Positions 1 through 7,355 of a stretch of DNA of 64,000 nt are shown here, in pieces. The notes beneath the pieces are model-generated. The model was not told the DNA's origin. It searched no databases and worked only from the letters and a program-made list of their open reading frames with translations. Made by a program: the position numbers and the translations under genes. Source of the stretch: Lachnospiraceae bacterium (GTDB taxonomy: Bacteria > Bacillota > Clostridia > Lachnospirales > Lachnospiraceae); the NCBI GenBank assembly GCA_910575275.1, contig CAJTEE010000009.1:62001-126000 (forward strand), given 5' to 3'. Within the stretch, counting starts at the first letter, position 1; each line of letters opens with the position of its first letter.

Positions 1-2
1 TC

Positions 3-191
3 TGTGAAAAAGCGTATAATGAGGTATACGAGGCGAATCAACGGCTGTGTGAACGGGTGGGAGCGTCCGACGGAGAGGACGAGGATGTGGAATGCATCAT
101 CAGCAACATGATGGATATTCAGGAGCATTTATGTAAGAAGATGTTTGAATACGGCTGGAAATTTGCGCAGATGGAGAAAGATGTGTTATAA
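3..191 (+). CDS. 3' end of an unrecognised small protein (partial at window edge)
   Basis: An open frame runs in from the left edge and stops at TAA 189-191, giving the last 62 residues of a protein. The residues are hydrophilic and mixed-charge, with the segment MMDIQEHLCKKMFEYGWKF near the end that looks helical and amphipathic. There is no signal peptide or membrane segment in the visible part. It ends 71 bases before livH and reads in the same direction, but nothing shows that it belongs to the transporter operon. I do not recognise the family, and the start lies outside the window. Confidence 0.5.
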   Translation, partial: CEKAYNEVYEANQRLCERVGASDGEDEDVECIISNMMDIQEHLCKKMFEYGWKFAQMEKDVL

Positions 192-262
192 TTCGTCTAA
201 TCCTGCCTCTGTGCCAAGAGTACCGGCGTGGGTTTTCTACTACGATAAAGAGGAGTTGCTTC

Positions 263-1144
263 ATGAGTTTTTTGTCTTATTTGATTAACGGAGTCAGTCT
301 GGGCAGTATCTATGCGATTATCGCCTTAGGATACACGATGGTGTACGGGATCGCGCGCATGTTAAATTTCGCTCACGGAGATGTGATCATGGTGGGTGCG
401 TTTGCGATTTTTACAGCGGTCAGCACGCTGGGGCTTCCCTCCCTGGCGGGGATTCTGATCGCAGTGCTTGTGTGTACGGTGCTCGGCCTGGCGATCGAGA
501 CGGTCGCGTACAGACCGTTACGTGGTGCGTCCTCCCTGGCGGTGCTGATTACGGCGATCGGTGTGAGCTACCTGTTACAGAACGTGGCGCTTCTGATCTT
601 CGGTTCCAATGCACGCCAGTTCACTTCGGTGGTCCATATCCCAAACGTAAAGCTGGCAGGGGGCGCCCTGTCGATTTCCGGAGAGACGATCGTGACGATT
701 GCAAGCTGTCTTTTGATCATGATCGCGCTGACTACGTTTATCAACCGGACGAAAATCGGACAGGCCATGCTGGCGGTCTCGGAGGATCGCGGCGCTGCGA
801 CGCTCATGGGCATCAATGTAAATAAAACCATCGCAGTAACATTTGCGATCGGATCGGCGTTGGCGGCCATTGCCGGGGCGCTGCTTTGTTCAACCTATCC
901 GTCGCTGACCCCTTATACCGGATCCATGCCCGGCATCAAGGCGTTTACGGCGGCGGTCTTCGGCGGTATCGGCTCGATTCCAGGTGCCCTTTTGGGCGGC
1001 ATCATTCTGGGTGTCGTGGAAAATCTTTCCAAGGCTTATATCTCCTCGCAGCTATCCGATGCAATTGTATTTTCTCTGCTGATCCTGATTCTGTTAGTCC
1101 GGCCGACCGGGATCCTTGGGAAGAAAATTCATGAGAAAGTGTAG
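263..1144 (+). CDS. livH: LivH-type permease of a branched-chain amino acid ABC importer
   Basis: The 293-residue product is a hydrophobic inner-membrane permease of the LivH/BPD_transp_2 family. The opening residues (MSFLSYLINGVSLGSIYAI) and the LGYTMVYGIARMLNFAHGD segment are typical of LivH. Roughly eight membrane stretches follow, with the coupling region IGQAMLAVSEDRGAATLMGI near residues 165-185. It should pair with LivM as the channel of a high-affinity importer for branched-chain amino acids or a related substrate. GAGGAG about 7 bases upstream supports the ATG. livM follows directly at the stop codon. No periplasmic-binding-protein gene is visible upstream, so the substrate is inferred. 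Confidence 0.93.
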   Translation: MSFLSYLINGVSLGSIYAIIALGYTMVYGIARMLNFAHGDVIMVGAFAIFTAVSTLGLPSLAGILIAVLVCTVLGLAIETVAYRPLRGASSLAVLITAIGVSYLLQNVALLIFGSNARQFTSVVHIPNVKLAGGALSISGETIVTIASCLLIMIALTTFINRTKIGQAMLAVSEDRGAATLMGINVNKTIAVTFAIGSALAAIAGALLCSTYPSLTPYTGSMPGIKAFTAAVFGGIGSIPGALLGGIILGVVENLSKAYISSQLSDAIVFSLLILILLVRPTGILGKKIHEKV

Positions 1145-1153
1145 GTGCATGGG

Positions 1154-2221
1154 ATGAAAAAGTTAAAATACGGGTACAAAAATCTGATCACATACGCCAT
1201 GGTAATCGCTTTCTGGGCCGTCGTACAGCTTTTGATCGCAACGGGGAATCTGTCGAGCCTGATGAAGGGGCTGCTGGTTCCGGTGTGTTACTATGCGATC
1301 CTGGCAGTCTCTTTGAATCTGACGGTTGGAATCTTAGGAGAACTGAGTCTCGGGCATGCCGGCTTTATGTGCGTCGGTGCGTTTTCCGGCGCGTTTTTTA
1401 CACGATGTATGGAGGAGGCAATTCCAAGCGTTGGCGCGCGGTTTTTTCTTGCGCTGCTGATCGGAGCCGCGGTCGCCGGGGTCTTTGGGATTCTGATCGG
1501 AATTCCGGTGCTGCGGCTTAAGGGGGATTATCTGGCTATCGTCACGCTGGCCTTTGGAGAGATCATTAAAAACCTGATCAACGTCATGTATGTGGGACGT
1601 GATCACAACGGCTTTCATTTTTCGATCAAGGACACAACATCCCTGGGGCTTGACAAGGAGACTGGCGTGGTTCTCATAAAGGGCGCGCAGGGCATTACCG
1701 GTACGCCGCGCGCGGCAACGTTTACGATCGGGATCCTCTTACTTTTACTGACACTCGTGATCGTGCTGAATCTGATCCACTCCCGGACCGGCCGTGCGGT
1801 CATGTCCATCCGTGACAACCGGATCGCCGCCGAGTCGATCGGCATCAATGTCACGAAATATAAGCTGCTGGCCTTTTCTGTCTCTGCGGCGCTGGCGGGC
1901 CTGGCAGGCGTTCTCTATGCGCACAGCCTTTCGACGCTGGCCGCGACGCCGAAGACCTTCGGCTACAATATGTCGATTATGATCCTGGTGTATGTGGTTC
2001 TGGGCGGCCTGGGGAATATACGGGGCTCTGTCGTTGCTGCCGTGATCCTGACAGCGCTTCCCGAGCTCCTGCGCGGACTGGCGGATTACCGGATGCTTAT
2101 CTATGCGATCGTGCTGATCGTGATGATGCTGTTTAACTCCAGCCCCAAGGCGATCGAGCTTCGTGCGGTATTGTTTGAGAGGCTGAAAAATAAGAAGAAT
2201 CCGGCAAAGGGGGCGGTCTAG
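1154..2221 (+). CDS. livM: LivM-type permease of a branched-chain amino acid ABC importer
   Basis: The product is the second membrane subunit of the Liv importer, about 355 residues with around ten hydrophobic segments. The family hallmarks are ILAVSLNLTVGILGELSLGHAGF near the N-terminus and the coupling-helix sequence GRAVMSIRDNRIAAESIGIN in the middle. A GTG at 1145 is in frame, but ATG 1154 gives the usual MKK-type start, so I chose it; no strong ribosome site decides between them. It is adjacent to livH and ends one base before the livG ATG, so the genes were translationally coupled. Downstream expression of livF is now separated by 37 kb of inserted DNA. Confidence 0.92.
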   Translation: MKKLKYGYKNLITYAMVIAFWAVVQLLIATGNLSSLMKGLLVPVCYYAILAVSLNLTVGILGELSLGHAGFMCVGAFSGAFFTRCMEEAIPSVGARFFLALLIGAAVAGVFGILIGIPVLRLKGDYLAIVTLAFGEIIKNLINVMYVGRDHNGFHFSIKDTTSLGLDKETGVVLIKGAQGITGTPRAATFTIGILLLLLTLVIVLNLIHSRTGRAVMSIRDNRIAAESIGINVTKYKLLAFSVSAALAGLAGVLYAHSLSTLAATPKTFGYNMSIMILVYVVLGGLGNIRGSVVAAVILTALPELLRGLADYRMLIYAIVLIVMMLFNSSPKAIELRAVLFERLKNKKNPAKGAV

Positions 2222-2222
2222 G

Positions 2223-2345
2223 ATGGCTATGCTGGAGGTAAAGGGCCTAAGCATCGCGTTTGGCGGCTTAAAGGCGGTCGATAATTTTAATATCACGATC
2301 GAAAAGGGCCAGCTCTATGGCTTGATCGGTCCGAATGGTGCATAG
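2223..2345 (+). pseudogene. livG: livG, 5' fragment cut at the Walker A motif
   Basis: This is the start of the LivG ATPase of the branched-chain amino acid importer (MAMLEVKGLSIAFGGLKAVD, then GLIGPNGA). The frame meets a TAG stop supplied by the ICE right after the Walker A residues GPNGA, leaving 40 residues that cannot bind or hydrolyse ATP. The rest of the gene resumes at 39678. Joining 2223-2335 to 39678-40323 gives 759 nt, an intact 252-residue LivG with GPNGAGKTT restored. The gene is therefore interrupted, not decayed, and would be functional after clean excision. Confidence 0.95.
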
Positions 2346-2358
2346 ATTTATAGACAAC
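2346..2358 (+). repeat. Left terminal inverted repeat of the ICE
   Basis: ATTTATAGACAAC here is the exact reverse complement of GTTGTCTATAAAT at 39653-39665. Each copy sits 10 bases inside the proposed AA crossover dinucleotide. These are likely binding sites of the ICE serine recombinase. Confidence 0.85.
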
Positions 2359-2395
2359 TTTGCCTAAAGATTTGAAACCAACACGCCGCTAATCA

Positions 2396-4093
2396 TTAAA
2401 CGGCGTTGTTGGACTTTATCAGTTCAAGGTTATGTTGGTTGTTTTCGATAAACTCAACAATCCGCTTGTGTTGGTCGGCAAAGTTAAATTGAATTGTAAT
2501 CTCGTTGTTGTCGTGGACGTATATAGTATCAATCAATTCTACCAGAAGCCCACGGTCAAGGCTTTTTACATTCTCATGTTTCAAGAATGTTGTCAGATAA
2601 GGGTTGTCGCTTCCTACGCCCTTTTCTGATAGCTGAATTTCTGTTTGCAGGTTGGCAATTATGCCCTTTACCTGTTCTGCCTGCTGTTCAAACTTGGCTT
2701 TCATTCTCACATATTCAGCACGGGTTATGTCCCCACATTTCCAGTCCATATAAAGGTTATCTGTAACGCAGGTAAGTTTTTCAAGCTCCTTGCTGCGGTC
2801 TTTCAAAAGCTGCTGTAACCGCTTGGATTGTGTGCAGATGGTAGAAGTGCCGTTGATTTCCTTTACTACCTCTGCCATATCCCCCACAAGGGAGATTTGC
2901 GCCTGTACCGCTTTCAATACTGCTTCGTGCAAGACTTCTTCCTTTATGACGTGCCGGGTGCATTTGTCTTTTGACTTAAAGACGTATGTACTGCAAGCGT
3001 AATAAACATAGGTCTTGTTGGGCTTGCGGTTCGTCCGTCTTGTCATGGAGCGTTGGCAGTCCGCACATCTTAGCAAGCCGGAAAAAAGATAAAGCTGTTT
3101 CTTGCCCGGTGCTGTGCGGGTGTCCCGTTCCTGTAACCGCTGCGCCTTGTCGAATGTTTCCCGGTCAATGATTGCTTCGTGGGTGTTCTCCACAATGAAC
3201 CATTCTTCTTTCGGCGGTGCAATCTTCTCATGCACTTTGTAGCTGATTACCCGTTGCTTTCCCTGTACCATGTTCCCGATATACATTTCGTTTTTAAGGA
3301 TAGTACATACGGTGGTAATCCCCCACATACCGTCATTCCTGCTTATTCTCGGTGTCTGCAAGTTCAAGCCTTTGCTGTGCTTGTATGCGGTGGGTGTGGG
3401 TACGCCCATTTCGGTCAGCTTCTTTGTAATGCCGTTCTTGCTCATGCCCTCGTCAACGAACCAGTGAAAAATATTCCTCACTACCTCGGCGGCTTCTTCA
3501 TCAACCACAAATGCGTTTTTGTCCTCCGGGTCTTTCATGTACCCGTAGGGGGCAAATGCGCCGATAAACTCGCCTTTCCTGCGCTTGGTGTTGAACGTCC
3601 GGCGTATGTCGTTGGAAGTCCTTGCGGCGTAGCGGTCATTCATCAGCCCGGTTATGGGTACTTCCATTCCCTGTACTGCGTCCGGGTTCTTGAATGTGTC
3701 AAGTGACGGGTCGCCAATGCTGATAAAGCGTACCCCGTATAAGGGGAATACCTTTTCCAGAAAATAGCCTTGGTCGGAATAGTTGCGGAAAGCCCTTGAT
3801 AATGTCTTGCAGATGATACAGTTGACAGTCCCGGCTTCCACGTCATGTATCAGCCGTTGAAATTCGGGGCGTTCATAGTCCGTCCCGGTCAGCCCGTCAT
3901 CAGCGTAAACATCAACAATGATATACTCGCCCTCGAAAAATTCCTCGATATACTCCGTGATGATTTTCCTCTGGTTGGTTACGCTCAAACTCTCGTCGTT
4001 CCCGTCGTCTTTGGATAGTCTTATGTAGACAGCAATCCGCCATACGGTACGGCTTATAGTGGGTTGGTTCTGTGATTTCCTAATGCGTGGCAT
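2396..4093 (-). CDS. Large serine recombinase (integrase/excisionase) of the ICE
   Basis: The 565-residue protein carries out site-specific integration and excision of the ICE through a 2-bp staggered cut. The N-terminal resolvase domain begins with VYIRLSKDD, where Ser27 is the expected nucleophile. It is followed by SVTNQRKII and YADDGLTGTDYERPEFQRL, then the recombinase domain and a zinc-ribbon region with CADC and later Cys residues around 340-380. A coiled-coil stretch lies near 420-480. It is the closest gene to the left end and points toward that end, as usual for CTn-type elements. It resembles TndX/CD-type recombinases. The second serine recombinase in the window (35496-37259) belongs to the nested element. 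Confidence 0.93.
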   Translation of the reverse strand: MPRIRKSQNQPTISRTVWRIAVYIRLSKDDGNDESLSVTNQRKIITEYIEEFFEGEYIIVDVYADDGLTGTDYERPEFQRLIHDVEAGTVNCIICKTLSRAFRNYSDQGYFLEKVFPLYGVRFISIGDPSLDTFKNPDAVQGMEVPITGLMNDRYAARTSNDIRRTFNTKRRKGEFIGAFAPYGYMKDPEDKNAFVVDEEAAEVVRNIFHWFVDEGMSKNGITKKLTEMGVPTPTAYKHSKGLNLQTPRISRNDGMWGITTVCTILKNEMYIGNMVQGKQRVISYKVHEKIAPPKEEWFIVENTHEAIIDRETFDKAQRLQERDTRTAPGKKQLYLFSGLLRCADCQRSMTRRTNRKPNKTYVYYACSTYVFKSKDKCTRHVIKEEVLHEAVLKAVQAQISLVGDMAEVVKEINGTSTICTQSKRLQQLLKDRSKELEKLTCVTDNLYMDWKCGDITRAEYVRMKAKFEQQAEQVKGIIANLQTEIQLSEKGVGSDNPYLTTFLKHENVKSLDRGLLVELIDTIYVHDNNEITIQFNFADQHKRIVEFIENNQHNLELIKSNNAV

Positions 4094-4172
4094 TGTTCCT
4101 CCAATCCCCCTATAATCACACGTCTATTATACCATAGAACGGAGATTATTTCAGCATTTTTCAACATATTTT

Positions 4173-4433
4173 TCAACCTTTTTTCAGACCGCCGAAAAAG
4201 CTGATTAGGTGTGAATTGAGGTCGTTTCCGGCAGGCGCAAAGGACAGACGGACGACAGTTTCCCCGCAGCGGAAACAATACGGGTTCTTTATCTGTTCAA
4301 GGTACGCTTTCATGCGTTCCGTGGCAGAAAGCCCCGTGTCAATGGAAACATGGTTTATGTCCGTCAGTTGTGCGGGGTCGGTCGTATCTGTCCCCTGCCT
4401 GCTCATAAAGTCCAGTTGTTTACTGTTTATCAT
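4173..4433 (-). CDS. Small conserved ICE protein (DUF6870-like)
   Basis: The 86-residue product starts MINSKQLDFMSRQ and contains SATERMKAYLEQIKNPYCFR followed by CGETVVRLSFAPAGNDLN. This pattern recurs in small proteins of Tn1549-like elements that I associate with DUF6870; the family name is from memory and tentative. A longer frame is open to 4559, but ATG 4433 has a strong GAAAGGAGG site just upstream, so it was chosen. It lies between the recombinase and the sigma/HTH pair, in the regulatory end of the ICE. The biochemical role is unknown. Confidence 0.7.
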   Translation of the reverse strand: MINSKQLDFMSRQGTDTTDPAQLTDINHVSIDTGLSATERMKAYLEQIKNPYCFRCGETVVRLSFAPAGNDLNSHLISFFGGLKKG

Positions 4434-4866
4434 TGGCAGCCCTCCTTTCAGAATGTATCTTCGGATTGCTGTTGTTGATTTTCTTGAATGGGCAAAACGG
4501 ACGGCTTGGCAGCTCCACGGGACTTGCACCCCTCTCATTCCTATGAGTAGCCGTGTCATACGGGTGTATCATTATGCCAATGTGCGGGTCATGGCGGCGG
4601 CAGTTTCCACTTTGCCGCCTGCGGTTCACTGATAATAAATCGCTCGCCCCTTGCCGGGGGTCTTGGCGTATCAGCCCGCAGGCTCGCCGCACATTGAACG
4701 TGTCCGTTTGCCCTATGCTGCGCCGTGCGCTTTCTTTGTCAAAGTACCGGGGCTTGTCAGCCCGCAAAGGCACACCGTACAGATGTGCTTTTGCGGAATG
4801 GCAAGAAGCGGCGGGCGGTCAGCCCGCCCGTGCTTTCATGCTTCCAGTGGGAAAGGGGATTTGCAG
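4434..4866. other. 433-bp stretch with no convincing gene
   Basis: The open frames here lack family resemblance and ribosome sites. The stretch is GC-rich and holds three copies of TCAGCCCGC (near 4670, 4756 and 4816). A structured-looking segment lies near 4505-4560 (minus-strand reading GGTGCAAGTCCC, reminiscent of a T-arm but with no complete tRNA fold that I can draw). It may be an untranslated leader of the minus-strand DUF6870-like gene. Confidence 0.4.
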
Positions 4867-5118
4867 TTACGCCACCTTAAAGGTCGGGATTTTTGCTATC
4901 AGCTTGGTTTCCAGTCGGCGGCGCAGTTCCTCGTCAATGTAGACAACGGGTTTTCCCTGTTCGTCATACATGGTTCTGGTTGACAGTGCGGAAATGAAGC
5001 CTGCAAAGTGTTCCAGTACCACGTTGATAGCGTCCACGTTGCCGGAAACAGCCGACACAATGACGGGGTAAGGCAGCAAGCCGCCCGGCGTTTTTTTCCT
5101 GCTCTTATTCATCAGCAT
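4867..5118 (-). CDS. Small helix-turn-helix protein, Tn916 Orf8-like
   Basis: The 83-residue protein matches the small HTH proteins paired with sigma-like factors in conjugative transposons. Evidence includes LPYPVIVSAVSGNVDAINVV in the N-terminal half and a C-terminal amphipathic helix with IDEELRRRLETKLIAKI. Its start overlaps the 3' end of the sigma-factor gene by 14 bases, so the two are translationally coupled. In Tn916 the equivalent pair (orf7/orf8) controls excision and transfer gene expression. By analogy I infer a regulatory role in ICE activation. Confidence 0.75.
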   Translation of the reverse strand: MLMNKSRKKTPGGLLPYPVIVSAVSGNVDAINVVLEHFAGFISALSTRTMYDEQGKPVVYIDEELRRRLETKLIAKIPTFKVA

Positions 5119-5530
5119 AGCCCTCCATGATTTTTTTCAGTTTCCGCAGGGCGTTCTTCCTGCGGTGTGCTACCGTCCTGCGGATAAGGTTCAAATGCCC
5201 CGCTATCTCCTTGTCGGTCATATCCGCAAAATAAGATAACAGGATAATTTGAAGCCTGTCCTGCGGCAAGGCTTTCAGTGCTTCGGCTAACAGTTCATCA
5301 GCAACGGCAATCTCAAAGCCCATAATCTCAAAAAGGTATGTATCTTGGAAATATTTATCCCACATGGCGAACCGTTCTACGGTGTGCGGCGGCAGTTCGC
5401 AAAATAAAACTTCACGCTCCCCCTGTTGGTTCAGCTCCCTGTGGTAGTCGTTCCTTTCATTCTTCAATATCTGTTTGCAGAAATATTCAAATGTTTGCTG
5501 CTTGTGTTCGTCCTGTGAATGGGGCTTCAT
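5105..5530 (-). CDS. Sigma-70-like regulator of the ICE, Tn916 Orf7-like
   Basis: The 141-residue protein has a C-terminal region 4-type helix-turn-helix: ALPQDRLQIILLSYFADMTDKEIAGHLNLIRRTVAHRRKN in pieces around residues 85-130, then a basic tail. The N-terminal half has an Orf7-like FEYFCKQILKNERNDYHRE segment. It is predicted to bind DNA or RNA polymerase and drive expression of excision or transfer genes. It is the first gene of a two-gene operon with the 83-residue HTH protein. The frame begins at ATG 5530 after a GGAGGTGG ribosome site. Confidence 0.82.
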   Translation of the reverse strand: MKPHSQDEHKQQTFEYFCKQILKNERNDYHRELNQQGEREVLFCELPPHTVERFAMWDKYFQDTYLFEIMGFEIAVADELLAEALKALPQDRLQIILLSYFADMTDKEIAGHLNLIRRTVAHRRKNALRKLKKIMEGYADE

Positions 5531-6003
5531 GCTTCCACCTCCCTTTTGCCCTTGCCAGAGCCGGGAAATTTTACCCCTCTATTACTTACTACGGGAAAAA
5601 TGAAAATTTTGGCAATGTTTTTGAAAAAAATTTTAAAAAATTTTTCAAAAGACAAAAAAAGCCCGGCTGTGGTCTGTGTTCAGTCGGGTGTGCATTGGGT
5701 TCTTTTTTCTTCGGTGGTCTGCGTGTCCTCCCGCCGTGGCGGTCTGCGTATTGGGCGGGAAAATTTTTTCTGTGGCTTGTCCCTTTCCAGTAAAAAATGT
5801 TACAGTTCCAAAATCACGTTTCTATCAGTTTTCTATCACGATTGCATTAAGGATTTCTGCAAAGAAAGACATTTTTCCGCATGGGGAAAAAGAAAAATTG
5901 TTGTCACGGGGAAGCCCTGCGGCGGCAGGAATAAAGGGATTGGGGGAAAGAAAAGGCAGCCGGAACTGTCCCGGCTGCCCGTATGTTTTTTTTGTCGATA
6001 ATT
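5531..6003. other. 473-bp intergenic stretch with a repeat block, no gene supported
   Basis: Long plus-strand frames cross this stretch, but they are low-complexity and antisense-like. At 5570-5620 the sequence TTACTTACTACGGGAAAAAT and what follows is about 80 percent similar, in inverted orientation, to 6893-6840 beside the oriT-like block. A tract rich in A and T at 5600-5660 follows it. The stretch probably contains the promoter and leader of the minus-strand sigma-like operon. Confidence 0.4.
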
Positions 6004-6216
6004 TCAGAAAAGGTTATCATCTTCGGTATGCTCCATTATATCCTCAACATTGCAATGCAGAATGTTGCATAGCTTGTCTATGGTGTTGGTCTGCACGTTT
6101 TTATTCTTCCGTAATCTATCCAGTTGGGAACGGTTTACATTGTGGTATGTGTAAAGGTCATACTGCGTCACGCCCTTTTCTTTCATGGTTTCCCAAAGAC
6201 GGTCATATTTTATCAT
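6004..6216 (-). CDS. Small Cro/CI (XRE)-family helix-turn-helix regulator
   Basis: The 70-residue protein is a single XRE-type HTH domain: MIKYDRLWETMKEKGVTQYD, then the recognition helix area HNVNRSQLDRLRKNKNV and TIDKLCNILHCNVEDIM. The pattern is that of the compact clostridial regulators with IxxLCxxLxCxxxDIM. It likely binds an operator between itself and the divergent small genes starting at 6336. That placement suits a switch controlling the mob region. The target is inferred from position only. Confidence 0.85.
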   Translation of the reverse strand: MIKYDRLWETMKEKGVTQYDLYTYHNVNRSQLDRLRKNKNVQTNTIDKLCNILHCNVEDIMEHTEDDNLF

Positions 6217-6335
6217 TTTTTCGCCTGCCTTTTTTCAGATTGGTACTTGTATAAAGTCAATTATCCATGTAAAATTAGCTCTATAATAGTGTTCGCATAA
6301 TGACACTACACAATTCACGAAAGGAGATAAAGCAA

Positions 6336-6497
6336 ATGGGGATTGACGATTTTAAGGATTGGCTCTTTGACATACTGAATGATTTGGATAGTGACATTTT
6401 GGCAGACATCAAGCCAGACGACACGGCAAACACATTTAAGTTAATCATGGTCGGCGGCAGCGTATTTGAAATTGAGTGCCGGGAAGCGGAAGCATAG
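6336..6497 (+). CDS. Small acidic protein of unknown function
   Basis: The 53-residue protein (MGIDDFKDWLFDILNDLDSD) is rich in Asp and hydrophobic residues and ends in VFEIECREAEA. I chose ATG 6336 over the upstream in-frame ATG 6300 because AAAGGAG lies 8 bases before it. It reads divergently from the XRE regulator gene. The SymE-like gene follows after 7 bases, so they form a likely two-gene unit. I do not recognise the family. An acidic partner beside a SymE-like protein could be an antitoxin or DNA mimic, which is speculation. Confidence 0.6.
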   Translation: MGIDDFKDWLFDILNDLDSDILADIKPDDTANTFKLIMVGGSVFEIECREAEA

Positions 6498-6504
6498 GGG
6501 GTAT

Positions 6505-6690
6505 ATGGAGAAAAACAGCAGAAAACTAACCGTGTACGGAAAGACAAAGCAATTCAGCCAGACCGTCCCGCAAATCAGATTTGAGGGGCAATGGTTGGAA
6601 GCCCTCGGCTTCTCTGCGGGGGACAAGGTACGGTTGGATTGTGAGGAAAACAGAATAACAATCACGAAGCTGTCAGACGGCAGCGTGTAG
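6505..6690 (+). CDS. SymE/AbrB-like small protein
   Basis: The 61-residue product begins MEKNSRKLTVYGKTKQFSQT and contains VPQIRFEGQWLEALGFSAGD followed by KVRLDCEENRITI. This is the swapped-hairpin pattern of SymE-type toxins and AbrB-like proteins. SymE in E. coli is an SOS-induced toxin of a type I system. In Firmicutes ICEs similar proteins are common and mostly untested. I preferred ATG 6505, preceded by AGGGGG, over the upstream ATG 6466, which overlaps the previous gene. Whether it is toxic cannot be told from sequence. Confidence 0.65.
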   Translation: MEKNSRKLTVYGKTKQFSQTVPQIRFEGQWLEALGFSAGDKVRLDCEENRITITKLSDGSV

Positions 6691-6892
6691 CAGGAACAGG
6701 CGGCAGCCGCAAGGGTAAAATGCACGGGCAGAAAACGCCCGCCCCTGCACCCGCCGCCCGTTCCTGCTTATGGGTCAGCTAAGAGGGAAAGCCATAAAAA
6801 AATCGGCTTCCCCTCTTTTCTTTTGATTATTTTCAAAAACTTTCCTAAAAGGTTGCCATTTTTTGATTTTTTCCCGTAGTAAGTTATAGGGG

Positions 6893-7000
6893 GAAGAATA
6901 GCAAGCATAGGGATTGAGTACCCAATCCCGTATTTTTCCCGCTTCCGGCGTACCGTCCGGGCGTGAAATATGCTTGTTGGGAAGTGTCCCAAACCCTCTA
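6893..7000 (+). other. Candidate origin of transfer (copy 1 of a duplicated two-hairpin block)
   Basis: This block sits directly upstream of mobC. It has two dyads: GGGATTG-N6-CAATCCC (within 6893-6932) and TTGGGA-AGTG-TCCCAA (within 6972-7000). The same 40-bp and 29-bp segments recur in inverted orientation at 17460-17568 with an unrelated middle. Inverted repeats upstream of MobC and a MOBP relaxase are where oriT is usually found, so this is the best oriT candidate. It may also be the operator for MobC autoregulation. Confidence 0.6.
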
Positions 7001-7025
7001 AGAGAAACGGAAAGGAAGCGGGGCT

Positions 7026-7355
7026 ATGGCAGAAAGAAAACGGGCTATCCAGTTAAAATTTTATGTGACGGAACAGGAGCGCACATTGATTGAGGAAAAA
7101 ATGAAGCTGCTGCAAACGGACAACTTGGGGGCGTACCTGCGGAAAATGGCGATTGACGGTTACATTATCCAGTTGGACTATACGGCGGTCAAGGAGCAGA
7201 CGGCAGAGATACAGAAAGTCGGCGTAAACGTCAACCAGATAGCACGGCGGGTCAACTCCACCGGGAACGCCTACAAAGAGGACTTAGAGGAAATAAAGGG
7301 GGCATTGGAAAAGATATGGCAGTTACAAAGATACACCCTATCAAAACTACGCTGA
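7026..7355 (+). CDS. mobC: MobC-like relaxosome accessory protein
   Basis: The 109-residue protein resembles MobC accessory proteins of Firmicutes ICEs. It starts MAERKRAIQLKFYVTEQERT, has a ribbon-helix-helix-like N-terminal region (LKFYVTEQERTLIEEKMKLL), then the MobC signature VGVNVNQIARRVNSTGN near residues 68-85. It should bind oriT and help the relaxase nick. Its 3' end overlaps the relaxase start by 40 bases in another frame, indicating coupling. The oriT-like block lies just upstream. The ribosome site is GGAAAGGAAGCGGGG. Confidence 0.88.
   Translation: MAERKRAIQLKFYVTEQERTLIEEKMKLLQTDNLGAYLRKMAIDGYIIQLDYTAVKEQTAEIQKVGVNVNQIARRVNSTGNAYKEDLEEIKGALEKIWQLQRYTLSKLR

Noticed and set aside
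4505-4560. tRNA gene
   Set aside because: A T-arm-like GGTGCAAGTCCC is present on the minus strand, but no complete acceptor, D and anticodon stems can be drawn.
4420-4773. 117-residue minus-strand frame
   Set aside because: No family resemblance, Arg-rich shadow composition, no ribosome site, overlaps the well-supported start of the DUF6870-like gene.
5338-6254. Overlapping plus-strand frames of 150-190 residues
   Set aside because: They run antisense to the sigma-like and XRE genes or over A/T homopolymer tracts, with Cys/Phe-rich nonsense composition.
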